A stretch of DNA of 62,059 bases from an uncultured Rickettsiaceae bacterium (GTDB taxonomy: Bacteria; Pseudomonadota; Alphaproteobacteria; Rickettsiales; Rickettsiaceae), in contig CAJQOD010000027.1 of NCBI GenBank assembly GCA_905479865.1, positions 1 to 62,059 of the forward strand. The letters are read 5' to 3'. The translations under genes and the position numbers were made by a program. The notes under the pieces were generated by a model, which was not told where the DNA came from, did no database searches, and saw only the letters and a list, made by a program, of their open reading frames with translations. This document shows, one piece after another, positions 49,319 through 58,708 of the stretch; within the stretch, counting starts at the first letter, position 1, and each line of letters opens with the position of its first letter.

Positions 49319-49350
49319 ACCTAGGTAGCTCCTAGGTAGACCCCTAGGTG
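49319..49350. repeat. Three phased CCTAGGTR repeats
   Basis: cctaggta at 49320 and 49331 and cctaggtg at 49343 are spaced 11 and 12 bases apart, roughly one helical turn. Each contains the self-complementary CCTAGG. They lie about 95-125 bases before the start of the LRR gene. Iterated palindromes of this kind can be operator or recombination sites. The rest of 49104-49443 is AT-rich with nothing else I can name. Confidence 0.6.
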
Positions 49351-49443
49351 AATTTCCCTGATATTATTTTATTAATACTTCTTATATCTTATGCAAAGTT
49401 TGTTTTAAGTCTTTAACAATCTTATAGCAAATTAAGTAAAAAA

Positions 49444-50289
49444 ATGAAAATTAAAACTAGGTATAAAATGAGTTTAGAAAAATCTTTAAAAGAATGTGTG
49501 GACGCTACAGTGTGTATAACAAATCCTGAAGAGATAAGAAACTCGGATGTGAATCCTCTAGCGCATAATACTACTTTGAGATTTTTGATGATAAAAGGCG
49601 AACTTGGAGCACATACTACTATGACAATTGAAATAACTCAGTTGGTCGCTGATATTCTCAAAAATGCCTACACTTTGACTCATCTTGATCTGGACTTTGA
49701 CGAAATACCAGCTGCAGAGATGAAACTGATTGCAGAGGGTCTAAAAAATAACACTACTCTGACTAATCTTACAATGAACAGACTGCACATAGACGATGAA
49801 GGGTTTAATTATATTGTTGATTCTTTTAAAGATAACTACATTCTGACTCATATTGCAATAGAAAGTAGTCCAAAATATTTTCCAGCCATTGGTGAACTTA
49901 TTAAGAGTAAAAAAGAAACCTGCGAAAAAGTAAAAGAGACTCTTGAAATTATTGCTTCTGGTAATACACCAGAAAAGACAGAAGAGTATATAGATGCTAT
50001 TAAGTTTTATCAAGCTACTAATCCTGTTCTTTTCGGGTTTGAGGAAAATCAGCACAATAATATTAACGACTACATACAAAAGAAATTTTTCCATCTAACA
50101 GCAGTGTGTAAAGATAATTCATCAGCTGGCGATGCTATAGATGGTAGTGTATTACCAAAGCACGAATGGAATGAAATTTTCAGCTATTTAAAAATTTCTG
50201 ATGTGGTTATACCTACATTATCTGGAGATAGTGGAGATGCGGTTGCATTATCTGGTATTACGGATGATGCGGATGTAATAGGAAGCTAA
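49444..50289 (+). CDS. Leucine-rich-repeat protein (RNase-inhibitor-type), effector candidate
   Basis: A 281-residue protein without a signal peptide. Residues about 40-135 hold three or four LRRs of the 28-residue RNase-inhibitor/NLR type: NTTLRFLMIKGE, AYTLTHLDLDFDEIPAAEMK, NTTLTNLTMNRLHIDDEGFN and NYILTHIAIE. The C-terminal half is a different helical region, ending in an acidic, Ser/Gly/Asp-rich tail. RNase-inhibitor-type LRRs are eukaryote-like and recur in host-acting bacterial proteins; function here is inference. An ATG nine codons in (MSLEKSLKE) is the alternative start. It is the only gene between two inverted palindromic elements. Confidence 0.7.
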   Translation: MKIKTRYKMSLEKSLKECVDATVCITNPEEIRNSDVNPLAHNTTLRFLMIKGELGAHTTMTIEITQLVADILKNAYTLTHLDLDFDEIPAAEMKLIAEGLKNNTTLTNLTMNRLHIDDEGFNYIVDSFKDNYILTHIAIESSPKYFPAIGELIKSKKETCEKVKETLEIIASGNTPEKTEEYIDAIKFYQATNPVLFGFEENQHNNINDYIQKKFFHLTAVCKDNSSAGDAIDGSVLPKHEWNEIFSYLKISDVVIPTLSGDSGDAVALSGITDDADVIGS

Positions 50290-50327
50290 AACATTAGAGG
50301 ATTACTGTCTTTTTCAATTATAGTAGT

Positions 50328-50491
50328 GCTAATTTAGGGTAAGACAAGAAGAAAACATAGCTATCGAAGATATTTAGGAATATAGGATGTTTATTTTATA
50401 CATTCTATGCCAATTGGTTATAAAAAATAATCCCGATTGCCAATGAGACTAAAAAATAAATGTTTTCTTCTTTTGCTTATCCTAAATTCGC
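50328..50491. repeat. Palindromic element, right copy (inverted relative to the left copy)
   Basis: The outer arms gctaatttagggtaag (50329-50344) with agaagaaaac, and gttttcttctttt with gcttatcctaaattcgc, pair over about 30 bases. The interior (gaatataggatgtttatttt, cattctatgccaattggtta) is the reverse complement of the left copy's interior with scattered differences, so the two copies face each other. Confidence 0.75.
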
Positions 50492-50524
50492 ATCAAAAGG
50501 GTTCGCAGGTGACAGAAAAAGAAG

Positions 50525-50630
50525 TACAACGTCGTCATTGCGAGCGCAGAGCGAAGCAATCCATATAAGGAGCTTTAAGATTTTCTGATAATGAATGAAT
50601 TGCCGCAATCGTAAGTAACTCCACGTTGTA
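50525..50630. repeat. Palindromic dispersed element of the tcattgcgag family
   Basis: tacaacg (50525-50531) and cgttgta (50624-50630) are perfect outer arms, and inside cgtcattgcgag...gcgaagcaatcca opposes gaattgccgcaatcgtaag. This is the clearest copy of the repeat words also seen at 361-580 and 9515-9591. With the element at 50328-50491 it fills the gap between the LRR gene and phaC. Confidence 0.65.
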
Positions 50631-50634
50631 TCCA

Positions 50635-52392
50635 TTATCTACGTACATAACTGCCTGGTGCAGGCTCAATAAAATCCAGTTTTTCGTAATCCATACAATT
50701 TTCCAGCTTACCACTCCTGCTAATAAGCCATTTTTTCCAGGGATTCCACCATGAGCCTTTATGAGATGAGGTCTGCTTTAACCAGGACGCAGCAGACTTA
50801 GGTATTTCATTACTCAACATATACGAATATTTCCTGTTATCGGGAGGATTCACAACTCCGGCAATATGTCCGGCATCCGTAAGACAAAAAGTCTTATCGC
50901 CGCCCAGCAGCTTATAGCCATCATAAACAGATTTCCACAATGCTATATGGTCTCCTTTTGCTGCCAGTGAGAATGAAGGTACATCTATTTTTGAAACATC
51001 CAACTTGATTCCAAGCATTTCAAGAGCGCAGGGGCGAATCAGCTTGTTATCAATATACATATTACGCAAATAGTAAATATACATTTTTGCCGGCAAATTG
51101 GTTGAATCTGAATTCCAATAAAGAATATCAAAAGCACTGGGGGCTTTGCCTAAAAGATAGTTGTTTACAAAGAAAGACCAGACTAAATCATTAGCACGAA
51201 TCAGGCTAAAGCTATTGGATAAATATCTACCATCCAGATAACCTTTTGAATTAACTTCTTTCTCAACAAGTTCCAGAGAAGATTTGCTAATCAATGCTCC
51301 AATCTCACCCGGATCAGCAAAGTCAATTAATGTGGTTAAAAACGTAGCACTATTAATCCAGTCTTTTTTCTTTTCCTTCAGGTAGCTCAAGGCTGATGCA
51401 AGCAAGGTGCCTCCGATACAATACCCCACGGCATTTACCTTCTTGTAACCTAGTTTTTTGATCTGCTCATACGGCTCTAAGATGCCTTCTTTTAAATAAT
51501 GTTCAAAATCTTTATCAGCAAGCTTTTTCTTCGGATTAACCCAGGATACTAAAAACACCTGGAAATTATTATCAACAAGCCACTTGACCAGGGAATTTTT
51601 CTCTGAAAGATCAAGTATATAATATTTATTGATCCAGGGAGGTATAATGAATATTGGAACAGAATGAACCTTCTGCGCAGGTTGGTAACATATTAGCTGC
51701 ATCAAGTCATTCTGATAAATAACCTTGCCCTTCGTAGCAGCCAGGTCTTTACCAATTTTAAAATAAGCTCTATCGGTAGTCGAGATATTAAACAAACCAC
51801 CAGGTTTTTTGATATCTTCGAGGAAATTTTCCATCCCCTTAACTATGTTCTCCATCCCGCTTTCCAAAGACTCCCGAATTACCTCAGGGTTACTAAAAGC
51901 AAAATTAGATGGCGAGGCCGCGTCGATAAATTGCTGCGCAGCAAATTCTGCATATCTTTTACCGCTTTCATCAAGATCGTATTGCTGAACACTCTTTTTC
52001 ATCCAGTCGGATGTGATAAAATAATAGTGTTTGATAAAGTCAAAATAAATACTCTGCTGCCAAGCCGGGTCCTTGAATCTTCTGTCTCTCAATTCTTCTT
52101 CATCTTTGTGATGCTCGTGTTCTCGGCCAATAAATTTATTTACTGTATCAGATATAAGGTTTTGAAAATTAGTTACATATTCCACATTTAATTCTGTAAA
52201 CTTATCTGGATGTTCAAGAAACTGCTCCAACATTTTAGCAATCATCTCTTGATTGCGCTTATTATCAGTATATTTTAGAGGTGAAGCGGTGAACTTATTT
52301 TCCAGAATATACTGCAAAATTTCTTGATAATGAATGCTGGCCTTTTGAAAATTCTCTAAAAATTCTTCGTGCGATATCATGATTTTATCCAT
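50635..52392 (-). CDS. phaC: Class I poly(3-hydroxyalkanoate) synthase
   Basis: A 585-residue PHA synthase. The lipase-like box is GYCIGG with catalytic Cys near residue 324, the catalytic Asp is in KGDHIALW near 479, and His in [10 protein letters not shown] near 507. [20 protein letters not shown] and the C-terminal [10 protein letters not shown] are family blocks, and the length is that of class I enzymes. It polymerises hydroxyacyl-CoA into storage granules. No phaA, phaB or phasin gene is nearby. It overlaps trmFO by 16 bases; an alternative ATG at 52380 shortens the overlap. Confidence 0.92.
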   Translation of the reverse strand: MDKIMISHEEFLENFQKASIHYQEILQYILENKFTASPLKYTDNKRNQEMIAKMLEQFLEHPDKFTELNVEYVTNFQNLISDTVNKFIGREHEHHKDEEELRDRRFKDPAWQQSIYFDFIKHYYFITSDWMKKSVQQYDLDESGKRYAEFAAQQFIDAASPSNFAFSNPEVIRESLESGMENIVKGMENFLEDIKKPGGLFNISTTDRAYFKIGKDLAATKGKVIYQNDLMQLICYQPAQKVHSVPIFIIPPWINKYYILDLSEKNSLVKWLVDNNFQVFLVSWVNPKKKLADKDFEHYLKEGILEPYEQIKKLGYKKVNAVGYCIGGTLLASALSYLKEKKKDWINSATFLTTLIDFADPGEIGALISKSSLELVEKEVNSKGYLDGRYLSNSFSLIRANDLVWSFFVNNYLLGKAPSAFDILYWNSDSTNLPAKMYIYYLRNMYIDNKLIRPCALEMLGIKLDVSKIDVPSFSLAAKGDHIALWKSVYDGYKLLGGDKTFCLTDAGHIAGVVNPPDNRKYSYMLSNEIPKSAASWLKQTSSHKGSWWNPWKKWLISRSGKLENCMDYEKLDFIEPAPGSYVRR

Positions 52393-53705
52393 TTTTCTAA
52401 TGACTTAAGTGCCTTATCAGAAATAGCTTTACATCGATCTTTCCTTGATCTGATTTTTTCATCAAGCGGCGGCATTAATCCAAAATTAATATTCATAGGC
52501 TGAAAAGTTGAAGATTCAGCTCCATAAGTCAAATGCGCAAGCAAACTCCCAATCGCCGTATCTACGGGAGGACTCTCTGCATCTTTGCCCTGCATCTCAT
52601 TTGAGGCAAATATACCGGCAAGCAGACCCATGGCTGCACTTTCAACATAACCTTCGACCCCGGTAATCTGTCCTGCAAACCTTACATTTGGCTGAGTTTT
52701 AAGCTCTAGCTGCGAACCTAACAATTTAGGGCTATTAATAAATGTATTACGATGTAATCCTCCAAGTCTAGCAAATTCAGCTTTTGCAAGACCCGGTATG
52801 CCAGAAAAAATTTCTTTTTGTGCTCCATATTTCAACTTTGTCTGAAAACCAACCATATTATATAAAGTGCCAAGAGCATTATCTTGCCGCAACTGCAAAA
52901 CTGCATACGCTTTTTCATTTGGCACATGTGCATTAGTCAGCCCTACCGGCTTCATTGGACCAAACCGCAAAGTATCACGCCCGCGCTCAGCCATAACTTC
53001 AATTGGTAAGCATCCATTAAAATATGGCGTATTCTTTTCCCATTCTTTAAACTCCGTTTTTTCGCCGGTAAGCAATGCATCGATAAAATTATAGTATTGC
53101 TCCTTGCTTAATGAACAATTTATATAATCTTTTCCGTCACCACCAGGTCCTGTTTTATCATATCTGGATTGAAACCATGCAATATCAAAATCAATGGAAT
53201 CTTTATATATTATTGGAGCAATCGCATCAAAAAATGCCAGCTTATTCTCACCCGTAATCTGCATTATTTTTTGGCTCAATGCATCTGATGTTAACGGACC
53301 CGTAGCAATAATCCATTTCCCTTCTGTTGAAATAACATCAATTTCTTCTCGTATAATATTGATATTAGAGCATTTTGTAAGTTCATTGCCTACCATGTCA
53401 GCAAAGAGGTTTCGATCCATTGCAAGTGCTGAACCCGCCGGTATTTTTGTACGGTCGGCAGCTCTGATAATCAATGAATCCAGTTTTCTCATTTCAGCGT
53501 GCAGTAAACCGATTGCACTAGATGGGTCATCATTTCTAAAAGAATTTGAGCAAACAAGCTCTGCTATTTTATCAGTTTGATGTGCAGGAGTTTTCCGATT
53601 TGGCCCACGCATTTCGTATAAGTTTACTTCGACTCCTCGGTTTGCAGCTTGCCAGGCCGCTTCTGCCCCAGCTAGACCGCCACCGACTATATTTAATTTT
53701 TTCAT
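52377..53705 (-). CDS. trmFO: Folate-dependent tRNA (uracil-54-C5) methyltransferase TrmFO
   Basis: A 442-residue flavoprotein. The FAD-binding [13 protein letters not shown] (8-20) is followed by [58 protein letters not shown] and the C-terminal [17 protein letters not shown]. It makes ribothymidine at position 54 of tRNA using methylene-THF and reduced flavin, so it draws on the FolD pool. It overlaps the upstream membrane gene by one base and phaC by 16, suggesting one operon. Confidence 0.94.
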   Translation of the reverse strand: MKKLNIVGGGLAGAEAAWQAANRGVEVNLYEMRGPNRKTPAHQTDKIAELVCSNSFRNDDPSSAIGLLHAEMRKLDSLIIRAADRTKIPAGSALAMDRNLFADMVGNELTKCSNINIIREEIDVISTEGKWIIATGPLTSDALSQKIMQITGENKLAFFDAIAPIIYKDSIDFDIAWFQSRYDKTGPGGDGKDYINCSLSKEQYYNFIDALLTGEKTEFKEWEKNTPYFNGCLPIEVMAERGRDTLRFGPMKPVGLTNAHVPNEKAYAVLQLRQDNALGTLYNMVGFQTKLKYGAQKEIFSGIPGLAKAEFARLGGLHRNTFINSPKLLGSQLELKTQPNVRFAGQITGVEGYVESAAMGLLAGIFASNEMQGKDAESPPVDTAIGSLLAHLTYGAESSTFQPMNINFGLMPPLDEKIRSRKDRCKAISDKALKSLEKWIKS

Positions 53706-54865
53706 TATCTATACAGTTTATATTTCTTAAAAAGATAGAAATAGTAGAATAATAATCCAAGTAATACAAAGCAAATTGAAATTAAAAATCCATTTACACC
53801 TAGCGTGTTCTCTGACGTATTGATCGTAATATAACCGCAATAATACCCAAAACTGCACCCTAAAGCATAAATCGATAGGGAACCAAATAAGTTTATACCT
53901 TTAAATTTCTCCGCCAATAGCAAAACACTACATGCAAGTAATGTATATAAGGAAGTAATTAATATAACCCTCCCTACAATGGTAGACAGCGAATACTTCC
54001 CCCAATATGGCATTGAAACAAACATTAAAGTTAGCACAATAATACACTCAATACTAATCTTATGCTTATTCATTCGCGGCATATAGATAGTAGTTAACAA
54101 TAATGCAATTATTACTGAACACAGCCTAATATATTTTTTAGTTATATCTTCAAATATTGTTAGTGAATCAGCTAATGCATAAACTTCATAACCATCTTGC
54201 ACCACCATGACTACATAAAAAACGGCAAATCCCACCAAAATCTCTATTTCCATACGAGCAATAACAGCAAAAAACCTATATTCATCAAGGTTTATCTTCT
54301 GCCTAAAAATTGGGGATAACATTAAAACTAGCATAAATCCCAATATTGGAATGATATTTGCAACCATCAATTCAGCAACAAGGAAGCTAGTGCTACTTAT
54401 CATAAAATATTCAAATGTCTCGGCAATTATATAAGCACCTGAAATCGCAAAAAAATATATGGATATGGAGTAATTGTTCTCTATTCTGTCATCGTGCAAA
54501 ACGTAACCTAAAATTAATACCGACACTATAATCGTGCTAGCAGAATAAACGAAGAAATAGATTAACGCTATCTCATGCGAAACCTCTACAAAAATAATAT
54601 TAAAGACACTTAGCAAATATAAAAATGTACTGCAAATAATCATCTTCTTAAAAGCAAAAACTCTTACGAAAAACAACAGAATCACTGTTGCTGCTATATA
54701 TCCACAAATCTTAAAAAAAACTATGCCATCACGTTCTGTAAACGTGGGGTCTACTTCATATAAATATACTTGTATGAACACCTCATTTGTAAAGATTGCA
54801 AAGAAATATGCAACAATACAAAAAATATAGGTAAAAAAAGGTGATATAGTATTTTTCCCTGCCAT
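53705..54865 (-). CDS. MFS-like polytopic membrane protein
   Basis: A 386-residue protein with about eleven or twelve hydrophobic segments and few charged residues outside loops. The general layout is MFS-like ([20 protein letters not shown], then [20 protein letters not shown]), but the usual loop motif between segments 2 and 3 is not clear. A Tyr/Lys-rich C terminus ([13 protein letters not shown]) follows. I cannot name a substrate. Its stop overlaps the trmFO start by one base. Confidence 0.6.
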   Translation of the reverse strand: MAGKNTISPFFTYIFCIVAYFFAIFTNEVFIQVYLYEVDPTFTERDGIVFFKICGYIAATVILLFFVRVFAFKKMIICSTFLYLLSVFNIIFVEVSHEIALIYFFVYSASTIIVSVLILGYVLHDDRIENNYSISIYFFAISGAYIIAETFEYFMISSTSFLVAELMVANIIPILGFMLVLMLSPIFRQKINLDEYRFFAVIARMEIEILVGFAVFYVVMVVQDGYEVYALADSLTIFEDITKKYIRLCSVIIALLLTTIYMPRMNKHKISIECIIVLTLMFVSMPYWGKYSLSTIVGRVILITSLYTLLACSVLLLAEKFKGINLFGSLSIYALGCSFGYYCGYITINTSENTLGVNGFLISICFVLLGLLFYYFYLFKKYKLYR

Positions 54866-54943
54866 AAATATTGTTTGCTAAACAACCCTAGTTGGTATAT
54901 AAATCTTGAATAGTATTGGCAATTGGGCTAACATCATTACGTT

Positions 54944-55081
54944 ATGTCAAACGAATTTACCAAAAAATTAGCTGTGGCTTTTGAGTTAAGCTTAAAACCA
55001 TTGACTGAAGAAATAAAGCAATTGAATCTCTTAAGCGACCAGATTATAAATTTGCTGATGTATGTTTGCCGGCCTTTATAA
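54944..55081 (+). CDS. Possible 45-residue small protein
   Basis: An ATG-to-TAA frame encoding MSNEFTKKLAVAFELSLKP and a Leu/Ile-rich helix, ending VCRPL. Codon choice looks coding-like and it lies 30 bases before the RNase E/G gene on the same strand. There is no strong ribosome binding site and I know of no homologue, so it may be a remnant or chance frame. Confidence 0.3.
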   Translation: MSNEFTKKLAVAFELSLKPLTEEIKQLNLLSDQIINLLMYVCRPL

Positions 55082-55111
55082 AGAATATTTGAATAGATTT
55101 TATGAGAAAAT

Positions 55112-57172
55112 ATGAAAAAAAGAATAATAATCGATGCAAACTTCCCGACGGAAACGAGGGTAGTTTTATTAGATAAGAACAATAATATAGAGAATATAGA
55201 ATTTAGCTCTGCTAATAAAAAACAGATTAAAGGCAATATTTATTTAGCAAAAATAACTCGAGTAGAGCCTTCCCTACAGGCGGCTTTCGTTGATTATGGT
55301 GAAGAAAAAAGTGGCTTTCTACCATTTAGCGAAATTCACCCTGACTATTATCACGTTCCTTCTACGGATAAGAAAACAAATGCTTTTATAGGTGGAAAAA
55401 TTAGCTCACCAGAAATTACCTCTGAAGACCTTGCTGAAAAACATAAGGATACTAATTTTCATGAGCTTATAGATAGTGATGAAATTGATATCAGAGCTAT
55501 AGAAAAAATGGTTGATGACAAATTGCAATCTAATATCAATATCGAAGCAGATGAGCATGAAGTGGATTCTTTTTCAAAAGAAACTGACGAGTTTATAAAA
55601 CAATATAAAATACAGGAAGTTATTAAAAAAGGCCAAATCCTGCTTATCCAGGCGACCAAAGAGGAACGTGGTAATAAGGGAGCATCACTGACCACTTATA
55701 TTTCACTTGCAGGAAAGTATTGCGTATTAATGCCTAACAAACCATCTAATAACGGGATATCCAGAAAAATTTCCAATCACGATGAACGCAAACGTCTAAA
55801 AAAGATCATAAACGACCTGATCTCTAGCGGAGGTAACAAAGCCTCCAGCGTAATTGCAAGAACTGCGGGTGCTGGACATACTACTTTGGAAATCAAGAGA
55901 GATTACGACTATTTAGCCAAGCTTTGGAATAAGATACGTGAGGCTACTCTACAATCAAAAGCACCGTGCTTTATACATCAGGAAGATGGAATTCTCCTCC
56001 AAACCATTCGAGATATGTTTGACCGTAACGTTAAAGAAATCATTGTGCAGGGAACTCAAGCCTTCAATTCTTGTCTAAAATTTATGAGCGACATATTACC
56101 CAGTCAAGTAAAGGCCGTGAAGGAATACAAAGGCAAAACTCCCATTTATACAAAATTTGCTATTGAAGATCAGTTAATCAAGCTATATCAACCTATTGTA
56201 CACTTGCCATCTGGTGGTTATATTGTCATCAATCCAACGGAAGCCTTAATTTCAATTGATATCAATTCCGGCAAAGCAACAAGCGAACGTAATATTGAAG
56301 ACATGGCTCTTAAAACAAACCTGGAAGCCGCACGTGAAGTAGCCAGGCAAGCACGTTTGAGAGATTTGTCGGGTTTGTTAGTGTTGGATTTCATCGACTT
56401 AAATGAAAGTAAGAATCGTAAAATCCTTGAAAGGTCTTTGTGGGAATATTTTAGCAAAGATAAGGCAAGAATTCAAACCTCTCAAATAAGCACATTTGGG
56501 CTATTGGAAATGTCAAGACAACGGCTGCGTCCTTCTTTCCTTGAAATGAATTCCAATATGTGTTCGCATTGTGTTGGTAAAGGAGTCGTACGGGCTGATG
56601 AATCTAATGCGATGCTAATTTTGAGAACTATTGAAAACGAGATATATAACGGTAAGTTTGATGCTGTGAACATTTATGGCATTGCTTCCTCTATTATATA
56701 TTTGTTAAATGAAAAGCGTACCGAAATCTCATTTATCGAGAAAAAATACTCTATAAAACTGAACTTCTTCATTGATAGAGACGCAACTTCAGATAGTTAT
56801 TCCATAGAAAAAGTTAGACTTTCGGAAAAAAGTAAAGCTGGTACACTACTTGATGAGCCGGCACTTCAAGATACTTCAGAGATGTATAATCAAACTTCTA
56901 TCCAAACTTCCTACAAACCACAAAAACGTAAAATAGACAAACCACAAAAAACTCATGAAGCACAGCAGGCTATAGAACAAGTTACAAAGAACAAAACCCC
57001 TGATAAAGAGCATAGTAATGCTGCTGAACCCGAAAAAAAAGAAGCAACTCAGGAAGTTACAAATCAAAATCGGGAGAATAAAAAAAGAGACCTGGCTAGA
57101 AACAGAAAAAAAATAACTAAAAAAATTGCTCCTAAAAAACATCAAGATACGACAACTGATAGTAAAAACTAA
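55112..57172 (+). CDS. rne: Ribonuclease E/G family protein
   Basis: A 686-residue endoribonuclease. The N terminus (MKKRIIIDANFPTETRVVLL) and the split S1 domain (GNIYLAKITRVEPSLQAAFV, then the YISLAGKYCVLMP strand) are typical. Catalytic Asp residues lie in ISIDINSGKA (near 379) and VLDFIDL (near 425), and the Zn-link is CSHCVGKG (near 483). A long charged insertion splits the S1 region (about 95-180), and the C-terminal tail is a Lys/Gln-rich degradosome-like extension, shorter than in E. coli RNase E. RNase G is the alternative name. Confidence 0.9.
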   Translation: MKKRIIIDANFPTETRVVLLDKNNNIENIEFSSANKKQIKGNIYLAKITRVEPSLQAAFVDYGEEKSGFLPFSEIHPDYYHVPSTDKKTNAFIGGKISSPEITSEDLAEKHKDTNFHELIDSDEIDIRAIEKMVDDKLQSNINIEADEHEVDSFSKETDEFIKQYKIQEVIKKGQILLIQATKEERGNKGASLTTYISLAGKYCVLMPNKPSNNGISRKISNHDERKRLKKIINDLISSGGNKASSVIARTAGAGHTTLEIKRDYDYLAKLWNKIREATLQSKAPCFIHQEDGILLQTIRDMFDRNVKEIIVQGTQAFNSCLKFMSDILPSQVKAVKEYKGKTPIYTKFAIEDQLIKLYQPIVHLPSGGYIVINPTEALISIDINSGKATSERNIEDMALKTNLEAAREVARQARLRDLSGLLVLDFIDLNESKNRKILERSLWEYFSKDKARIQTSQISTFGLLEMSRQRLRPSFLEMNSNMCSHCVGKGVVRADESNAMLILRTIENEIYNGKFDAVNIYGIASSIIYLLNEKRTEISFIEKKYSIKLNFFIDRDATSDSYSIEKVRLSEKSKAGTLLDEPALQDTSEMYNQTSIQTSYKPQKRKIDKPQKTHEAQQAIEQVTKNKTPDKEHSNAAEPEKKEATQEVTNQNRENKKRDLARNRKKITKKIAPKKHQDTTTDSKN

Positions 57173-57199
57173 AACAATTTATTTTTATAAAATAGCTAG

Positions 57200-57709
57200 A
57201 TGAACAAGGGAATTATACAATACAGACACCCACTATTACTGGTTTTTCTTCTATTTTTTCTTACCTCATGTGGCTTTAGGCCTGTCTATAGAGCAGAGGA
57301 TACTACACGCGAATTTCTCGAACACATAGAGATCAGCCCAATTGCATCTGTTAATGGAGCAGATTTCTACAACCACTTAGAAAATATTCTGCCATATGGA
57401 AATGAGATAAAATACATACTTACAAGCAATATAGCTTTTTTAAAAGATATCAGTATTATTCAAGAAAATTCTGATATTTTAAGAGAAATTATAACTGTTA
57501 GAGTGACATACACACTCACAGACAAGGGAACTGGAAAAATAATTACTTCCGGTAAGTTCTCCCGGCTTTCATCTTTTAATACTACTTTTTCACCGTATAG
57601 TAACTTGGTAAAGCAACAAGATATTCAAAGAAATCTTGCTATGATGTCTGCCGAAGAAGTGAGAAATCGTATTATGCTATTTATTGAAAACTCTGCTATT
57701 ACAAAATGA
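57200..57709 (+). CDS. lptE: LptE-like lipoprotein
   Basis: A 169-residue lipoprotein. The lipobox LLFFLTSCGFRPVYR places the lipidated Cys near residue 24, and GFRPVY directly after it is typical of LptE in alphaproteobacteria. The rest is an alpha/beta domain ending with an EEVRNRIMLFI helix. LptE plugs the LptD outer-membrane channel for lipopolysaccharide export, implying that the organism retains LPS transport. It overlaps holA by four bases (ATGA), and the lptE-holA pair is widely conserved. Confidence 0.82.
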   Translation: MNKGIIQYRHPLLLVFLLFFLTSCGFRPVYRAEDTTREFLEHIEISPIASVNGADFYNHLENILPYGNEIKYILTSNIAFLKDISIIQENSDILREIITVRVTYTLTDKGTGKIITSGKFSRLSSFNTTFSPYSNLVKQQDIQRNLAMMSAEEVRNRIMLFIENSAITK

Positions 57710-58683
57710 AATTCTATACATCCAGATTAAGCGAATTAATAAAGGAGATCGAAAAAGGTAACTTCAAAGCCTTGCTCATACATGGTGACAATCAAGGCTT
57801 TGCTACCACTGCCATTGAACAAATATCAAAAAAACTAAATCTAATAGTCACTACATTCGATTCGAAAGAACTTACTCCAGCAAAGTTACAATTAGTAGCG
57901 AATAATCAAAATTTTTTCAGGCAGAAAGAGTTAATCAAAATCACCGGTACAACTTCAGCACTTAGTAAAGATATGAAGGAACTCCTCAGCAATAACCAAT
58001 TTCATCATTTCATCTGTTTCATTAGTAATGATCCGTTGCCGGCAAGGGGGATACGCAAATTTTTTGAGGAGCAATCCAAGCTTGCATCGCTAGGCTGTTA
58101 TTATGATAATGAACAAACTATCGCTAAAGTTATTCTACAGCAATGTACTAAACGACAAAAAAACATTGAAGAAGATGCACTATTTTATCTTAAATCTCAC
58201 CTTAAGGGCGATCACCAGATAATCAAATCAGAGCTAGAGAAACTATTTAACTTCACGCATGACAAACCTGTTATCACTAAAGAGGATGTGCTGCAGACTC
58301 TCAGTCAGGAATTACTTGCCAGCGGCGATGAAATGTGCATATTTTTTGCTAAAAAAGAACCTGTCAGATTTTTAAAAGAAGTTCAAAAACTGCAAGATCA
58401 AAACAAGAACGAAGTATTGATGATTCGCGCGCTGATCAGATATTATTTGAATATTTATACAGTCACACTAAAACTTGAAGATGGAGAGGATTTGGATCAG
58501 GCGATAAAAACCCTCTCTCCTCCCATTTTCTTTAAATATATAGATGAATTTAAACAAATTGTACGCAAACACGGTTCTAACGATGCACTAAACTGTTTGA
58601 AAGCCTTACAAGACGCAGAAATCAGCTATAAAACCAACCCGAAATGCTTTGATTTATTCTCAACATATATAATATGCAGCTAG
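57706..58683 (+). CDS. holA: DNA polymerase III delta subunit
   Basis: A 325-residue clamp-loader subunit with the HolA layout: a degenerate AAA+ N-terminal domain (ALLIHGDNQGFATTAIEQI), a middle helical domain (LKGDHQIIKSELEKL, TKEDVLQTL) and a C-terminal helical collar. It opens the DnaN clamp for loading. The start overlaps lptE, so the two are coupled. Confidence 0.85.
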   Translation: MKFYTSRLSELIKEIEKGNFKALLIHGDNQGFATTAIEQISKKLNLIVTTFDSKELTPAKLQLVANNQNFFRQKELIKITGTTSALSKDMKELLSNNQFHHFICFISNDPLPARGIRKFFEEQSKLASLGCYYDNEQTIAKVILQQCTKRQKNIEEDALFYLKSHLKGDHQIIKSELEKLFNFTHDKPVITKEDVLQTLSQELLASGDEMCIFFAKKEPVRFLKEVQKLQDQNKNEVLMIRALIRYYLNIYTVTLKLEDGEDLDQAIKTLSPPIFFKYIDEFKQIVRKHGSNDALNCLKALQDAEISYKTNPKCFDLFSTYIICS

Positions 58684-58708
58684 CAGCCAGTAGGTATTAC
58701 TTCCAATA

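Noticed and set aside
49319-49350. CRISPR-like array
   Set aside because: Only three 8-base units with 3-4 base gaps; no spacer-length intervals and no cas genes in the window.
54937-55236. Minus-strand open frame across the RNase E/G start
   Set aside because: It is antisense to the clear N terminus of RNase E/G and its residues are typical of a shadow frame.
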